Source: an uncultured Oscillospiraceae bacterium
GTDB taxonomy: Bacteria > Bacillota > Clostridia > Oscillospirales > Ruminococcaceae
Length of the DNA: 19,360 bases
Reading direction: 5' to 3'
Assembly (NCBI GenBank): GCA_934481385.1
Contig: CAKSPD010000022.1
Coordinates: forward strand, 1-19,360
Each line of letters opens with the position of its first letter. The first letter of the stretch is position 1. The notes under the pieces were generated by a model. That model ran no database searches. It saw nothing but the letters and a program-made list of their open reading frames with translations, and had not been told where the DNA came from. Below, in pieces: positions 7,123 to 15,513 of the stretch. The translations under genes were made by a program, and so were the position numbers.

Positions 7123-7209
7123 ATAGGCATAAAACATCAGAATACAGACAAAAATAAGTCTGATTTTATTTTCAGTCTGTAAGTCGGATTAAATCAGGAG
7201 GGAATATAT

Positions 7210-8484
7210 ATGAAAATTAATGAATGTTTAAAAAGAATTTCCAACGGCTGTCTTGATTCTTTATTTGCTGAACTTTATACATCAGAAAATGTGGATTTTC
7301 AGAAAAAACGCTATATAAATGCTGTTGAAAAATTTTCAGAGCTTTATCCTGAAAGAGATGATATTCACATTTATTCAGCTTCCGGCAGAACAGAAATTAC
7401 CGGAAATCATACAGACCATCAGCATGGCTGTGTAATTGCAGGAGCTGTAAACCTTGATACAATCGGCATTGCCTCTTTTCATAATGAAAATACAGTCCGC
7501 ATACAGTCTGAAGGCTATGACGAAATTTCAGTAGCTCTCAATGACCTCGGTATACATGAGAATAAAAACAGTTCCTCTGAAATTGTCAGGGGTATCTGTG
7601 CAAAATTTGCCGGTATGGGTGTAAAAATCAATGGTTTTGATATGTATACAACTTCGGACGTTCTCAGCGGAAGCGGTATTTCTTCCTCGGCATCTTTTGA
7701 AACACTTGTTGCAACTGCAATAAACTGCTTTTATAACAACGGACAGGCTGATGCTGTTGAAATTGCAAAAATCGGTCAGTTTGCTGAAAATGTTTATTTC
7801 GGCAAAAAAAGCGGTCTTATGGACCAGCTTGTATGCTCTGTCGGAGGATTTGTATTCATAGATTTTAATGATATTGAAAATCCATATATCGAAAAAGTTA
7901 ATGCTGACCTTTCGGAAACAGGTTATAAGCTCATAATTACTGACACAAAGGGCAGTCATTCAGACCTTACTGATGATTATGTTACTGTTCGTTCTGAAAT
8001 GGAAAGCGTTGCAAAATATTTCGGAAAAAATGTTCTTCGTGAAGTCGATGAAAAAATCTTCTGGGAAAGTATTCCTGATATAAGAAAAAAAATTTCAGAC
8101 CGTTCTGTTCTGCGTGCCGTTCACTTCTTTGATGACAGCAGAAGGGCAGAAGAAGAAAAAAATGCACTTTCAGAAAACAGATTTGAAGATTTCATCAGGC
8201 TTGTAAATGATTCGGGAAATTCATCAATGAATCTTTTGCAGAATCTTTATTCCTGCAAAAATCCCTGCGAACAGGCTATTCCTCTTGCAGTTATGGCAGG
8301 AAAAAGAATTCTCAATGGCAGAGGTGCTGTGCGTGTTCACGGCGGTGGTTTTGCCGGAACTGTTCAAGCTTTTGTTCCCTGTGAACTTGTCAATTCCTAT
8401 ATAACTGAAATGAACAGAATTTTCGGTGATAATTCTTGCAGTGTTCTGACAATAAGACCTGTCGGAAGCATTGAAATTATATAG
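7210..8484 (+). CDS. galK: Galactokinase
   Basis: Phosphorylates alpha-D-galactose to galactose 1-phosphate with ATP, the first kinase step of the Leloir pathway in the cytosol. The 424-residue protein is a GHMP kinase. The galactokinase signature GRTEITGNHTDHQHG is at about 59-73 and the nucleotide-binding loop SGSGISSSAS at 153-162. SGLMDQ supplies the likely catalytic Asp205, and the C-terminal GHMP motif appears as VHGGGFAGT. It is somewhat longer than E. coli GalK (about 380). The ATG has a CAGGAGGG site 7 nt upstream. galT follows after 11 bp, so both are one operon. No galE or transporter gene is present here. Another sugar in the GHMP family is possible but unlikely beside galT. Confidence 0.94.
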   Translation: MKINECLKRISNGCLDSLFAELYTSENVDFQKKRYINAVEKFSELYPERDDIHIYSASGRTEITGNHTDHQHGCVIAGAVNLDTIGIASFHNENTVRIQSEGYDEISVALNDLGIHENKNSSSEIVRGICAKFAGMGVKINGFDMYTTSDVLSGSGISSSASFETLVATAINCFYNNGQADAVEIAKIGQFAENVYFGKKSGLMDQLVCSVGGFVFIDFNDIENPYIEKVNADLSETGYKLIITDTKGSHSDLTDDYVTVRSEMESVAKYFGKNVLREVDEKIFWESIPDIRKKISDRSVLRAVHFFDDSRRAEEEKNALSENRFEDFIRLVNDSGNSSMNLLQNLYSCKNPCEQAIPLAVMAGKRILNGRGAVRVHGGGFAGTVQAFVPCELVNSYITEMNRIFGDNSCSVLTIRPVGSIEII

Positions 8485-8495
8485 GGGGTGTTCTT

Positions 8496-9974
8496 ATGAT
8501 TTACAGTGCTGTTGAAGGCTTGATAAAACATTCAATAAATTCTAATCTGATTACAGAAGATGATATTTTCGTTGTAAGAAATCAGATTATGAATATTCTC
8601 GGTCTTAGTGAATGGAATGAAGAACCTGCACTTTCCGGAAGTGTTGAAACAATTCTTAATAAAATTACTGATTATGCCTGCGAAAAAGGAATAATTGAAA
8701 ACACTTCCGTTCAGCGTGACCTTTTTGATACAAAAATTATGGGCGTTTTCACTCCTATGCCTCATGAAGTAAATGCTGTATTTCAGCGTAAATATTCTGA
8801 ATCACCCCGAAGTGCTACTGAATGGTATTATGATTTCAGCAAAAATCTAAACTATGTGCGTGCTGAAAGAATTGCAAAGGATTTGAAATGGAAATATAAT
8901 TCCCGTTACGGCACTCTTGATATTACTATAAACCTCTCCAAACCTGAAAAAGACCCCCGTGATATTGCAAACGCTAAAAATCAAAAGGCTGTGAACTATC
9001 CAAAATGTCAGCTTTGTGCTGAAAATATGGGCTTTGCCGGTCATCTCACTCACCCTGCAAGGCAGAATCTCCGTCCTGTAAATGTTACCATAAACGGTGA
9101 AAAATGGTATCTCCAGTATTCACCGTACGGGTATTACAATGAACACTGTATACTGTTCAATAAAAATCATGTTCCTATGGTTATTGACAGAGCTGTATTT
9201 GATAAGCTTTTTGATTTCGTTCAGCAGTTTCCGCATTATACAATAGGTTCAAATGCAGATTTGCCAATTGTCGGCGGTTCTATTCTGACTCACGAACATT
9301 TTCAGGGCGGAAATTATCAGTTTCCTATGGAAAAAGCTCCTGTTGAAAAATCATTCAGAATGGCTGAATATCCTGATGTTTCAGCCGGTATATTAAAATG
9401 GGGAATGTCTGTAATACGTCTTTCATCTGAAAACAGGGTTCAGCTTGCTGATGCCTGCGGTCATATTCTTGAAGTATGGAAAAACTATTCAGACGAAAAT
9501 GCAGGAATTTTTTCGCATACCGATGGTATACCGCACAATACAATAACACCTATTGCAAGAATATGTAATTCCGGATTTGAATGTGATTTGGTTCTTAGAA
9601 ACAATCTTACTTCTGATGAACGTCCGCTCGGAATTTTTCACCCGAATCCTTCACTTCATCACATCAAAAAGGAAAATATCGGTCTTATTGAAGTTATGGG
9701 ACTTGCTGTTCTCCCCTCACGTCTTGCAAAGGAACTTGATGTTCTTAAAAAATCTATGATTTTACATGAAATTCCTGAAAATTCATCTCATGCAGAATGG
9801 GCGAAAAAAATTCTTGAAGAATATCCTGATTTCAATTCAGAAAATGCTGATTCTATTATAAAATCGGAAGTCGGAAAAGTTTTTGAACAGGTTCTCTGCG
9901 ACTGCGGAGTGTTTAAAGACACGGAATCCGGAAAAAAATGCTTTGATAAATTTATAGACAAAATTTCAGAATAA
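8496..9974 (+). CDS. galT: UDP-glucose--hexose-1-phosphate uridylyltransferase, class II
   Basis: Transfers UMP from UDP-glucose to galactose 1-phosphate, giving UDP-galactose and glucose 1-phosphate, the second Leloir step. The 492-residue length and sequence match the Gram-positive class II GalT rather than the roughly 350-residue E. coli type. The active-site segment HEHFQGG is at 266-272, inside GSNADLPIVGGSILTHEHFQ. Other family blocks are CILFNKNHVPMVIDRAVFDK, NLTSDERPLGIFHPNPSLHH and IGLIEVMGLAVLPSRLAKEL. It starts 11 bp after galK with an AGGGGGTG ribosome binding site, so it is co-transcribed. It ends at a bidirectional terminator. Confidence 0.95.
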   Translation: MIYSAVEGLIKHSINSNLITEDDIFVVRNQIMNILGLSEWNEEPALSGSVETILNKITDYACEKGIIENTSVQRDLFDTKIMGVFTPMPHEVNAVFQRKYSESPRSATEWYYDFSKNLNYVRAERIAKDLKWKYNSRYGTLDITINLSKPEKDPRDIANAKNQKAVNYPKCQLCAENMGFAGHLTHPARQNLRPVNVTINGEKWYLQYSPYGYYNEHCILFNKNHVPMVIDRAVFDKLFDFVQQFPHYTIGSNADLPIVGGSILTHEHFQGGNYQFPMEKAPVEKSFRMAEYPDVSAGILKWGMSVIRLSSENRVQLADACGHILEVWKNYSDENAGIFSHTDGIPHNTITPIARICNSGFECDLVLRNNLTSDERPLGIFHPNPSLHHIKKENIGLIEVMGLAVLPSRLAKELDVLKKSMILHEIPENSSHAEWAKKILEEYPDFNSENADSIIKSEVGKVFEQVLCDCGVFKDTESGKKCFDKFIDKISE

Positions 9975-9975
9975 A

Positions 9976-10014
9976 AAATTACGGCACAGGAAATTTAATT
10001 CCTGTGCCGTTTTG
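9976..10014. terminator. Bidirectional terminator between galT and rbr
   Basis: Stem acggcacaggaa (9981-9992) pairs perfectly with ttcctgtgccgt (9999-10010), 12 bp with a 6-nt loop. On the minus strand it is followed by AATTTTTTATT, a good U-tract for rbr. The plus-strand tail TTTTGCGTT is weaker but adequate for galT. It fills the gap between the convergent genes. Confidence 0.88.
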
Positions 10015-10023
10015 CGTTATAGA

Positions 10024-10572
10024 TTATTCACCGAAATATCTCTTGAGAAGTCCTGCAAAAGCCTTGCCGTGTCTGGCTTCGTCCCTCGCCATTTCATGAA
10101 CCGTATCATGAATTGCGTCCAGATTCTGAGCTTTTGCACGTTTTGCAAGGTCAAACTTTCCGGCAGTAGCACCGTTTTCAGCAGCAACTCTCATTTCGAG
10201 ATTTTTCTTTGTGCTGTCTGTAACTACTTCTCCGAGAAGTTCAGCAAATTTTGCAGCATGTTCAGCTTCTTCATAAGCAGCTTTTTCCCAGTAAAGACCG
10301 ATTTCAGGATAGCCTTCTCTGTGAGCTACTCTTGCCATAGCAAGATACATACCAACTTCTGAACATTCGCCTTCAAAGTTAGCTCTGAGGTCATTGAGAA
10401 TATCTTCGCTCACGCCCTTTGCAACACCTACAACGTGTTCTGCTGCCCATGAAAGTTCATCTGATTTCTGTTCAACAAACTTCTCCTTTGGAGCTTTACA
10501 AACAGGACAGGCTTCCGGAGCTGTTTCACCTTCGTATACATAACCGCATACACTGCAAACAAATTTTTTCAT
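10024..10572 (-). CDS. rbr: Reverse rubrerythrin (rubredoxin domain first)
   Basis: Reduces hydrogen peroxide in the cytosol of anaerobes using a non-haem di-iron centre fed by a rubredoxin-type iron site. Here the domain order is reversed relative to classical rubrerythrin. Cys6, Cys9, Cys22 and Cys25 ([15 protein letters not shown]) form the N-terminal rubredoxin-like site. The ferritin-like four-helix part follows, with Glu/His ligands in [10 protein letters not shown] and in [12 protein letters not shown]. The 182-residue length and this order match the reverse rubrerythrins of clostridia, which function in peroxide and oxygen defence. A good AAAAGGAGATG site precedes the ATG. No promoter is evident in the 74-bp gap to gpmI, so read-through from the glycolytic genes is likely. 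A GC-rich hairpin lies in that gap. Confidence 0.92.
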   Translation of the reverse strand: MKKFVCSVCGYVYEGETAPEACPVCKAPKEKFVEQKSDELSWAAEHVVGVAKGVSEDILNDLRANFEGECSEVGMYLAMARVAHREGYPEIGLYWEKAAYEEAEHAAKFAELLGEVVTDSTKKNLEMRVAAENGATAGKFDLAKRAKAQNLDAIHDTVHEMARDEARHGKAFAGLLKRYFGE

Positions 10573-10597
10573 ATAAATACATCTCCTTTTATAAATT

Positions 10598-10628
10598 CCC
10601 CCACCTGCATTTTACTGAAAGGCGGGGG
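10598..10628 (-). other. GC-rich hairpin between gpmI and rbr
   Basis: On the minus strand CCCCCGCCT pairs with AGGTGGGGG (nine pairs, one G-U) around a 13-nt loop. It is not followed by a T-run but by AATTTATAAAAGGAG, the rbr ribosome binding site. It may be an RNA-stabilising or processing hairpin, or a weak terminator that lowers rbr or protects the gpmI 3' end. Confidence 0.65.
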
Positions 10629-10646
10629 TAAGTATAATCTAAAATA

Positions 10647-12164
10647 TTACTTTATGAGAGATTTTCCTGTCATTTCAGCAGGCTGTGGAACTCCCATAAT
10701 TTCAAGTATTGTAGGAGCAATATCAGCAAGCACACCGCCCTCACGGAGTTCGCAGTCTTTTCCTACAACGATAAACGGAACAGGATTTGTTGTATGAGCT
10801 GTAAACGGACTTCCGTCTGCTTCATACATCTTATCAGCATTTCCGTGGTCAGCAGTAATAAGAGCAACACCATTCTTAGCAAGAATAGCATCAACCATTC
10901 TTCCGACACATGTATCAACAGCTTCAACTGCTGTCTTTGCCGCATCAAAAACTCCTGTATGACCTACCATATCGCAGTTTGCATAGTTGAGAATGATTAC
11001 ATCATACTTGTCTGAATTTATTGCATCTACAACAGCATCAGTAACTTCAAACGCACTCATTTCAGGTTTCATATCAAATGTTTCAACGTCAGGTGATTTG
11101 ATAAGGATTCTGTCCTCACCCTCGAACTGCTTTTCCTCACCGCCGTTAAAGAAGAATGTAACGTGAGCGTATTTCTGAGTTTCAGCAATTCTGAGCTGTG
11201 TCTTTCCAAGTTTTGAGAGATATTCACCGAGAGTCATTTTAAGCTGTTCAGGAGGAAAAGCTACTGAAACATTCGGCATTGATGCATCATACTGTGCCAT
11301 GCATACGAAATGAACAGGGAAATAACCTTTTTTACGTTCAAATCCTTTGAATTCAGGGTCAACGAATGTTCTTGTAAGCTGTCTTGCTCTGTCAGGACGG
11401 AAGTTGAAGAAAATAACGCTGTCGTTTTCTTTAACCATACCATTTTTATCAACAACTGTCGGGAGCATAAATTCATCTGTAACACCGTTTGCATACGAAT
11501 TTTTTATAGCCTGAACAGGTTCGGTTTCCTGAACTCCTTCGCCCATAACAATAGCATCATAAGCCTTTTCAACTCTGTCCCATGCATTATCTCTGTCCAT
11601 AGCATAGAAACGTCCGGAAATAGTTGCTACTGAACCGACTCCGATTTTCTTTATTTCTTCAACAGCTTCTTCCATATATTCAGAGGCTGATGAAGGCGGA
11701 ACATCTCTGCCGTCAAGGAATGCATGAACATATACTTTTTCAATGCCGTTTCTTTTAGCCATTTCAAGCAAGCCGTAAAGGTGTTCCATATGGCTGTGAA
11801 CACCGCCCGGTGAAAGAAGTCCCATAAGGTGAAGGGCTGAATTTTTTTCCTTGCAGTTGTTCATAGCATCAACAAGAGCCTTGTTTTCAAAGAAATCGCC
11901 GTCCTTGATTGACTTTGAAATCTTTACAAGCATCTGGTAAACAATTCGTCCTGCACCGATATTTGTATGACCTACTTCAGAGTTGCCCATCTGACCGTCA
12001 GGAAGTCCAACATCAAGACCGCTTGCTCCTATAATAGTATTTGCACATTCCTTGAAATATTTATCAAGATTAGGTTTATTTGCAGCTTTTATTGCATTTC
12101 CGTAATTTTCGGGATTATAGCCGAAACCGTCCATTATAATAAGTGCAACAGGTTTTTTTGACAT
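10647..12164 (-). CDS. gpmI: 2,3-bisphosphoglycerate-independent phosphoglycerate mutase
   Basis: Interconverts 3- and 2-phosphoglycerate in glycolysis through a phosphoserine intermediate and two Mn ions. The 505-residue length is standard. The alkaline-phosphatase-like metal site is seen as ALIIMDGFG (Asp12) and ITADHGNADKM near the C-terminus. The catalytic Ser62 lies in GQMGNSEVGHTNIGAGR. The FLDGRDVPP and FFNFRPDRARQ blocks of the family are present. It follows tpiA after 28 bp in the same direction, so they are one transcript. AAAGGA is positioned before the ATG. Nothing looks broken. Confidence 0.96.
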   Translation of the reverse strand: MSKKPVALIIMDGFGYNPENYGNAIKAANKPNLDKYFKECANTIIGASGLDVGLPDGQMGNSEVGHTNIGAGRIVYQMLVKISKSIKDGDFFENKALVDAMNNCKEKNSALHLMGLLSPGGVHSHMEHLYGLLEMAKRNGIEKVYVHAFLDGRDVPPSSASEYMEEAVEEIKKIGVGSVATISGRFYAMDRDNAWDRVEKAYDAIVMGEGVQETEPVQAIKNSYANGVTDEFMLPTVVDKNGMVKENDSVIFFNFRPDRARQLTRTFVDPEFKGFERKKGYFPVHFVCMAQYDASMPNVSVAFPPEQLKMTLGEYLSKLGKTQLRIAETQKYAHVTFFFNGGEEKQFEGEDRILIKSPDVETFDMKPEMSAFEVTDAVVDAINSDKYDVIILNYANCDMVGHTGVFDAAKTAVEAVDTCVGRMVDAILAKNGVALITADHGNADKMYEADGSPFTAHTTNPVPFIVVGKDCELREGGVLADIAPTILEIMGVPQPAEMTGKSLIK

Positions 12165-12192
12165 TTTAAAACAATCCTTTCAGAAAAGATTA

Positions 12193-12969
12193 TCAGCCGT
12201 TTATTGCAGACTGTACAATTGTGTTGAAATCATCAGCTTTAAGTGATGCACCGCCGATAAGACCGCCGTCAACATCAGGCTTTGAAAGAAGTTCAGCACA
12301 GTTTTTAGCATTCATAGAACCGCCGTACTGAATTGTCATACCGTCAGCAATTTCTTTGTTAAAGAGGTTTTCAACAGTCTTACGGATAAATGCACAAACT
12401 TCCTGAGCCTGTTCAGCAGTAGCAGTTTTACCTGTACCGATAGCCCATACAGGTTCATAAGCGATAACAACGTTCTTTATGCATTTTTCGCAAGTACCCA
12501 TAAGAGCGATTTTTGTCTGCATAGCAATAATTTCTTCAGTAATTCCCTTTTCTCTCTGGTCAAGAGTTTCACCAACGCAAAGGATAGGCTTAAGACCTGC
12601 CTGAAGTGCAGCAAGGAGTCTTTTATTTACAGTTTCATCAGTTTCGCCGAAATACTGTCTTCTTTCACTGTGACCGATTACAACATATTCAACACCGAGT
12701 TCTGTAAGCATATCAGCAGAAATTTCGCCTGTGAATGCACCGCTCTTTTCAAAGTGAACATTTTCAGCACCAATTTTTACATTTGAACCTGCTGTAACGT
12801 TAACAGCTGTTTCAAGGTTTGTGAAAGGCACACATGCGATAACTTCAACTTTTCCTTCAGCGTTTGCAACAAGAGGCTTGATAGCTTCAAGAAGTTCCTT
12901 AGCCTCAGGTCTTGTCTTGTTCATTTTCCAGTTTCCAGCAATGATTGCTTTTCTTAATGACTTATTCAT
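12193..12969 (-). CDS. tpiA: Triosephosphate isomerase
   Basis: Interconverts dihydroxyacetone phosphate and glyceraldehyde 3-phosphate. The 258-residue TIM barrel carries all catalytic groups: AGNWKMN with Lys15, VIGHSERRQYFGE with the electrophilic His, the signature AYEPVWAIGTGK with the general-base Glu and the start of flexible loop 6, and the phosphate-binding YGGSMNAKN and GGLIGGASL loops. AAAGGGAG lies upstream of the ATG at good spacing. It sits between pgk and gpmI in the usual clostridial order. The 96-bp gap to pgk holds a GC-rich hairpin and no clear promoter. Confidence 0.96.
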   Translation of the reverse strand: MNKSLRKAIIAGNWKMNKTRPEAKELLEAIKPLVANAEGKVEVIACVPFTNLETAVNVTAGSNVKIGAENVHFEKSGAFTGEISADMLTELGVEYVVIGHSERRQYFGETDETVNKRLLAALQAGLKPILCVGETLDQREKGITEEIIAMQTKIALMGTCEKCIKNVVIAYEPVWAIGTGKTATAEQAQEVCAFIRKTVENLFNKEIADGMTIQYGGSMNAKNCAELLSKPDVDGGLIGGASLKADDFNTIVQSAING

Positions 12970-13034
12970 TTTAAGATTACTCCCTTTAAATTAAATTTTA
13001 TTATCCTTATTCAAAAAACTTACAGAGAAAATAT

Positions 13035-13054
13035 GGAGGGGAGGAATCCCCTCC
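13035..13054 (-). other. GC-rich hairpin between pgk and tpiA
   Basis: GGAGGGGA and TCCCCTCC form a perfect 8-bp stem with a 4-nt loop, just after the pgk stop codon. The minus-strand tail is ATATTTTCTC, not a strong U-run. It could act as a partial terminator, lowering expression downstream of pgk, or as a 3'-end stabiliser after processing. A similar GC-rich hairpin occurs between gpmI and rbr. Confidence 0.7.
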
Positions 13055-13065
13055 GCAAAAAGAAA

Positions 13066-14289
13066 TTACTTTTCAGCGATTACTGCAACACCTGGAAGAA
13101 CCTTGCCTTCGAGGTATTCAAGTGATGCACCGCCACCTGTTGAGATGTGGCTCATCTTGTCAGCAAATCCGAGCTGTATAACTGCTGCTGCTGAGTCACC
13201 GCCACCGATGATTGTTGTAGCATCTGTTTCAGCAAGAGCCTTTGCTACTGCGATAGTACCCTTAGCAAGTACAGGGTTTTCAAATACACCCATAGGGCCG
13301 TTCCATACAACTGTTTTAGCAGTCTTTACAGCATCAGCAAAGAGAGCCTGTGTCTTTTCGCCGATGTCAAGTCCCATTTTGTCAGCAGGAATCTTGTCTG
13401 AGTCAACAGTTTCAACAGCGATTTCAGCATCAATAGGATTCGGGAATGAAGATGCTACTACTGAATCAACAGGAAGGAGAATTTTCTTTCCGAGCTTTTC
13501 AGCCTTAGCAAGCATTTCCTTGCAGTATTCAAGCTTTTCGTCATCAACAAGAGATGTACCGATAGAACCGCCGTTAGCCTTGATGAATGTATAAGCCATA
13601 CCGCCACCGATAATAAGTGTATCGCACTTTTCGAGGAGGTTTGAAATTACGTTGAGCTTGTCAGCAACCTTAGCACCGCCGAGGATAGCAACGAAAGGTC
13701 TTACAGGAACTTCAACAGCATTTCCGAGGTATTTGATTTCCTTCTGCATAAGGTATCCTACTGCTGTTTCCTTAACGAACTTTGTAACACCTGCTGTTGA
13801 AGCGTGAGCTCTGTGAGCAGAACCGAAAGCGTCCATAACGAAAACTTCGCCGTCAACGAGTTCAGCGAGTTCTTTTGAAAATTCTTCACCGTTTTTGGTT
13901 TCTTCAGCACCTCTGAATCTTGTATTCTGGAGAAGTACAACATCGCCCTCATTCATTTCAGCAACAGCTTTTTTAGCGTTTTCGCCTGTAACAGTATCAT
14001 CGTTTGCAAATGTTACCTTTGCAGGAGCGAGAACTTCAGCGAGTCTTGCAGCTACCGGAGCGAGAGAGAATTTTTCCTCAGGGCCGTTCTTCGGCTTTCC
14101 GAGATGTGAGCAGAGAACTACCTTTCCGCCGTCAGCGATAAGTTTCTTAATAGTTGGGAGAGCAGCCTGAATTCTGTTATCGTTAGTGATTACACCGTCC
14201 TTGAGCGGAACATTGAAATCGCATCTTACAAGGACTTTTTTGCCCTTAACATTAATATCGTCTACTGTGACTTTGTTTAAACCTGCCAT
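13066..14289 (-). CDS. pgk: Phosphoglycerate kinase
   Basis: Transfers phosphate from 1,3-bisphosphoglycerate to ADP, the first ATP-yielding step of glycolysis. The 407-residue, two-domain protein shows the family signature [16 protein letters not shown] at about 16-31. Substrate-binding SHLGKP and [11 protein letters not shown] follow, then the hinge region, and the nucleotide-binding blocks [21 protein letters not shown] and [15 protein letters not shown]. It has GAAAGGAAG upstream and its own promoter at 14355-14383. gapA, the usual upstream neighbour in many Firmicutes, is absent; an insertion sequence lies upstream instead. It is the first gene of pgk-tpiA-gpmI-(rbr). Confidence 0.97.
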   Translation of the reverse strand: MAGLNKVTVDDINVKGKKVLVRCDFNVPLKDGVITNDNRIQAALPTIKKLIADGGKVVLCSHLGKPKNGPEEKFSLAPVAARLAEVLAPAKVTFANDDTVTGENAKKAVAEMNEGDVVLLQNTRFRGAEETKNGEEFSKELAELVDGEVFVMDAFGSAHRAHASTAGVTKFVKETAVGYLMQKEIKYLGNAVEVPVRPFVAILGGAKVADKLNVISNLLEKCDTLIIGGGMAYTFIKANGGSIGTSLVDDEKLEYCKEMLAKAEKLGKKILLPVDSVVASSFPNPIDAEIAVETVDSDKIPADKMGLDIGEKTQALFADAVKTAKTVVWNGPMGVFENPVLAKGTIAVAKALAETDATTIIGGGDSAAAVIQLGFADKMSHISTGGGASLEYLEGKVLPGVAVIAEK

Positions 14290-14330
14290 TTTTATGACTT
14301 CCTTTCATAAATAGATATACAAGATAGAAT

Positions 14331-14346
14331 CGGCTGAAATAAGCCG
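14331..14346 (-). other. 5'-end hairpin of the pgk transcript
   Basis: Minus-strand CGGCT-TATTTC-AGCCG forms a 5-bp stem with a 6-nt loop. It begins within about two bases of the predicted transcription start near 14348. A stem right at the 5' end commonly protects an mRNA from 5'-dependent decay, which would suit a highly expressed glycolytic message. Confidence 0.5.
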
Positions 14347-14354
14347 TCACTATT

Positions 14355-14383
14355 ATTTTACACTATTCTTTACAATTTTTCAA
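14355..14383 (-). promoter_or_regulatory. Promoter of the pgk operon
   Basis: Minus-strand TTGAAA (14383-14378) and TAAAAT (14360-14355) have a 17-bp spacer. The -35 lies only about 25 bp from the left border of the insertion sequence, so the core promoter is intact, but any upstream activator site would have been displaced. Confidence 0.78.
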
Positions 14384-14394
14384 GACCTAATCAA

Positions 14395-14407
14395 AAAAAA
14401 TTTTTTG
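14395..14407. repeat. Left copy of 13-bp direct repeat flanking the IS
   Basis: AAAAAATTTTTTG here is identical to 15514-15526. The two copies abut the proposed ends of the insertion sequence and fit a target-site duplication. The sequence is low in complexity, so certainty is limited. Confidence 0.55.
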
Positions 14408-14472
14408 AAATTTCTGCGTTGTCAATAGATGTGACCCATTAAATGGAAAAATCATCGAAGATAAGGTACAGT

Positions 14473-14529
14473 GTTTTATGAAATCCTTTTTCGTTCCGCT
14501 ACGCTCCACTTCAAAGGATTTCATAAAAC
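14473..14529. repeat. 17-bp perfect inverted repeat downstream of the transposase
   Basis: GTTTTATGAAATCCTTT (14473-14489) pairs perfectly with 14513-14529 around a 23-nt loop containing CGTTCCGCTACGCTCCACTT. It begins 6 bp after the transposase stop and lies inside the IS. No T-tract follows on the minus strand, though the outer arm itself is T-rich. It may end or protect the transposase transcript, or block inward read-through. Confidence 0.8.
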
Positions 14530-14534
14530 GGCGA

Positions 14535-15404
14535 TCACGCCTTCAGCTTCTCTTTCAAAAGCTGAACAGGACTTTTTCTTCCAAGTGTTCTCATGGATTT
14601 TCTATTACTCCATAAAAGATGTTTATGCAGTTTATCATTAAATTCCTCAAGACTTCTAAAATGCTCCCAATCATAAAAATATCTCTGATCATTTCTGTGA
14701 CTTCGTTCAACCTTGCCATTATGCCAAGGCGTTCTTGGTGGAATAAGCTTATGCTCTATTCCCGCTTCTTTTAATGCTTTGTCAAATGGACATTCTTCGG
14801 TATCACTTATGTATTTGTAAGTAAACTCTGTTCCATTGTCTGTTTGAATCGTCTGTATTTTAAACGGAAATACCTTTTGAAGCATTTTGAAGAACTTTAC
14901 TGTATTTTCGGGCGTGTGCTCTTCAAAGCCGTATATGAAGCGTATTCTTGTACATTCATCTATCGCTGTCCATTGATACAGATGCTTTCCATCACGCTTT
15001 AATGCACCTCTAAGGCAATGATATGGTACTTCTTTTACATCTATCTGAACCTTTTCTCCAGGTACAAGCAGCTCTGGATAACGTCGGTCATGCTTTCTGG
15101 GCGGCTTTTTATCTGTGGATCTTCCCCCTAATCCCATTCGCTTCGCTGCATATACCATGCCGCTGAAACTGCGTGTGTATCCTTTTTTTATTGCTTCATC
15201 ATTTGCAGTATGACGTTTCGAATGACTGTGCGGTCTGTGTGACTTCTCGGCAAGTGACTGCCATGTTCCATCATACCTTTTGCACCATCGTTTTACGCTT
15301 GACAAGCTTACTCCGTACTTTTGGCTTGCATAACTTTTTCCTTTTCTATTTGCAAGCTTTACTACCGCTTGACGTTTCTTTGCTTCTTGTGTTATAATAT
15401 TCAT
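14535..15404 (-). CDS. IS481-type DDE transposase
   Basis: The 289-residue protein has an N-terminal helix-turn-helix (SYASQKYGVSLSSVKRWCKR, residues 24-43) and an integrase-type catalytic core (rve). The acidic triad is visible as Asp122 (VQIDVKEV), Asp189 (QTDNGTEF) and Glu233 (HNGKVERSHRND), with the W-x-A-I-D-E strand at 145-150. Relatives usually have a longer second helix-turn-helix domain before the GYTRS motif. Here residues 66-75 (HTANDEAIKKGYTRSFSG) join abruptly, so about 20 residues may be missing in frame. That is inference from family memory. A CGGAGG site and an extended -10 (TGGTATAAT) precede the ATG. The catalytic core is intact, but activity is uncertain. Confidence 0.88.
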   Translation of the reverse strand: MNIITQEAKKRQAVVKLANRKGKSYASQKYGVSLSSVKRWCKRYDGTWQSLAEKSHRPHSHSKRHTANDEAIKKGYTRSFSGMVYAAKRMGLGGRSTDKKPPRKHDRRYPELLVPGEKVQIDVKEVPYHCLRGALKRDGKHLYQWTAIDECTRIRFIYGFEEHTPENTVKFFKMLQKVFPFKIQTIQTDNGTEFTYKYISDTEECPFDKALKEAGIEHKLIPPRTPWHNGKVERSHRNDQRYFYDWEHFRSLEEFNDKLHKHLLWSNRKSMRTLGRKSPVQLLKEKLKA

Positions 15405-15446
15405 GAGAAATTCCTCCGAGTTGGTGTTTTGTTTTGTGGTAATTTC

Positions 15447-15455
15447 ATTATACCA
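15447..15455 (-). promoter_or_regulatory. Extended -10 promoter of the transposase gene
   Basis: Minus-strand TGGTATAAT lies about 43 bp upstream of the transposase ATG. No -35 match is found 16-18 bp upstream, so the promoter would depend on the TGn extension and be weak, as is usual for transposase genes. Confidence 0.6.
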
Positions 15456-15513
15456 TATCTCGGTTGGAATTTCTTCTTTTTTGGTTCACCTCATTTTAAC
15501 ACATACAAATTTT

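Larger units (their letters stand above)
14408..15513 (-). mobile_element. IS481-type insertion sequence, about 1.1 kb
   Basis: One DDE transposase gene (14535-15404) is bounded by imperfect inverted ends. The left end reads AAATTTCTGCGTTGTCAATA and the right end, read inward on the minus strand, AAATTTGTATGTGTTAAAAT. Similarity continues to a shared GTGAxCC about 25-30 bases in. A 13-bp direct repeat borders both ends. IS481-family elements are usually about 1 kb, and variable target duplications are reported for them. An alternative border uses the inner TGT/ACA (14420 and 15503), common for the family, but then no duplication is seen. The element sits between the divergent promoters of pgk and the biosynthetic cluster. 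Confidence 0.65.

Noticed and set aside
7528..7959. Minus-strand open frame inside galK (143 codons)
   Set aside because: It is antisense to conserved galactokinase motifs, without a promoter or family match.
10598..10628. Strong terminator between gpmI and rbr
   Set aside because: There is a stable stem but no U-tract on the minus strand, and the rbr ribosome binding site follows at once. It is recorded as a hairpin only.
13103..13594. Long plus-strand open frame opposite pgk (163 codons)
   Set aside because: It is a Ser/Ala-rich shadow of the pgk codon pattern with no ribosome binding site and lies opposite conserved pgk blocks.
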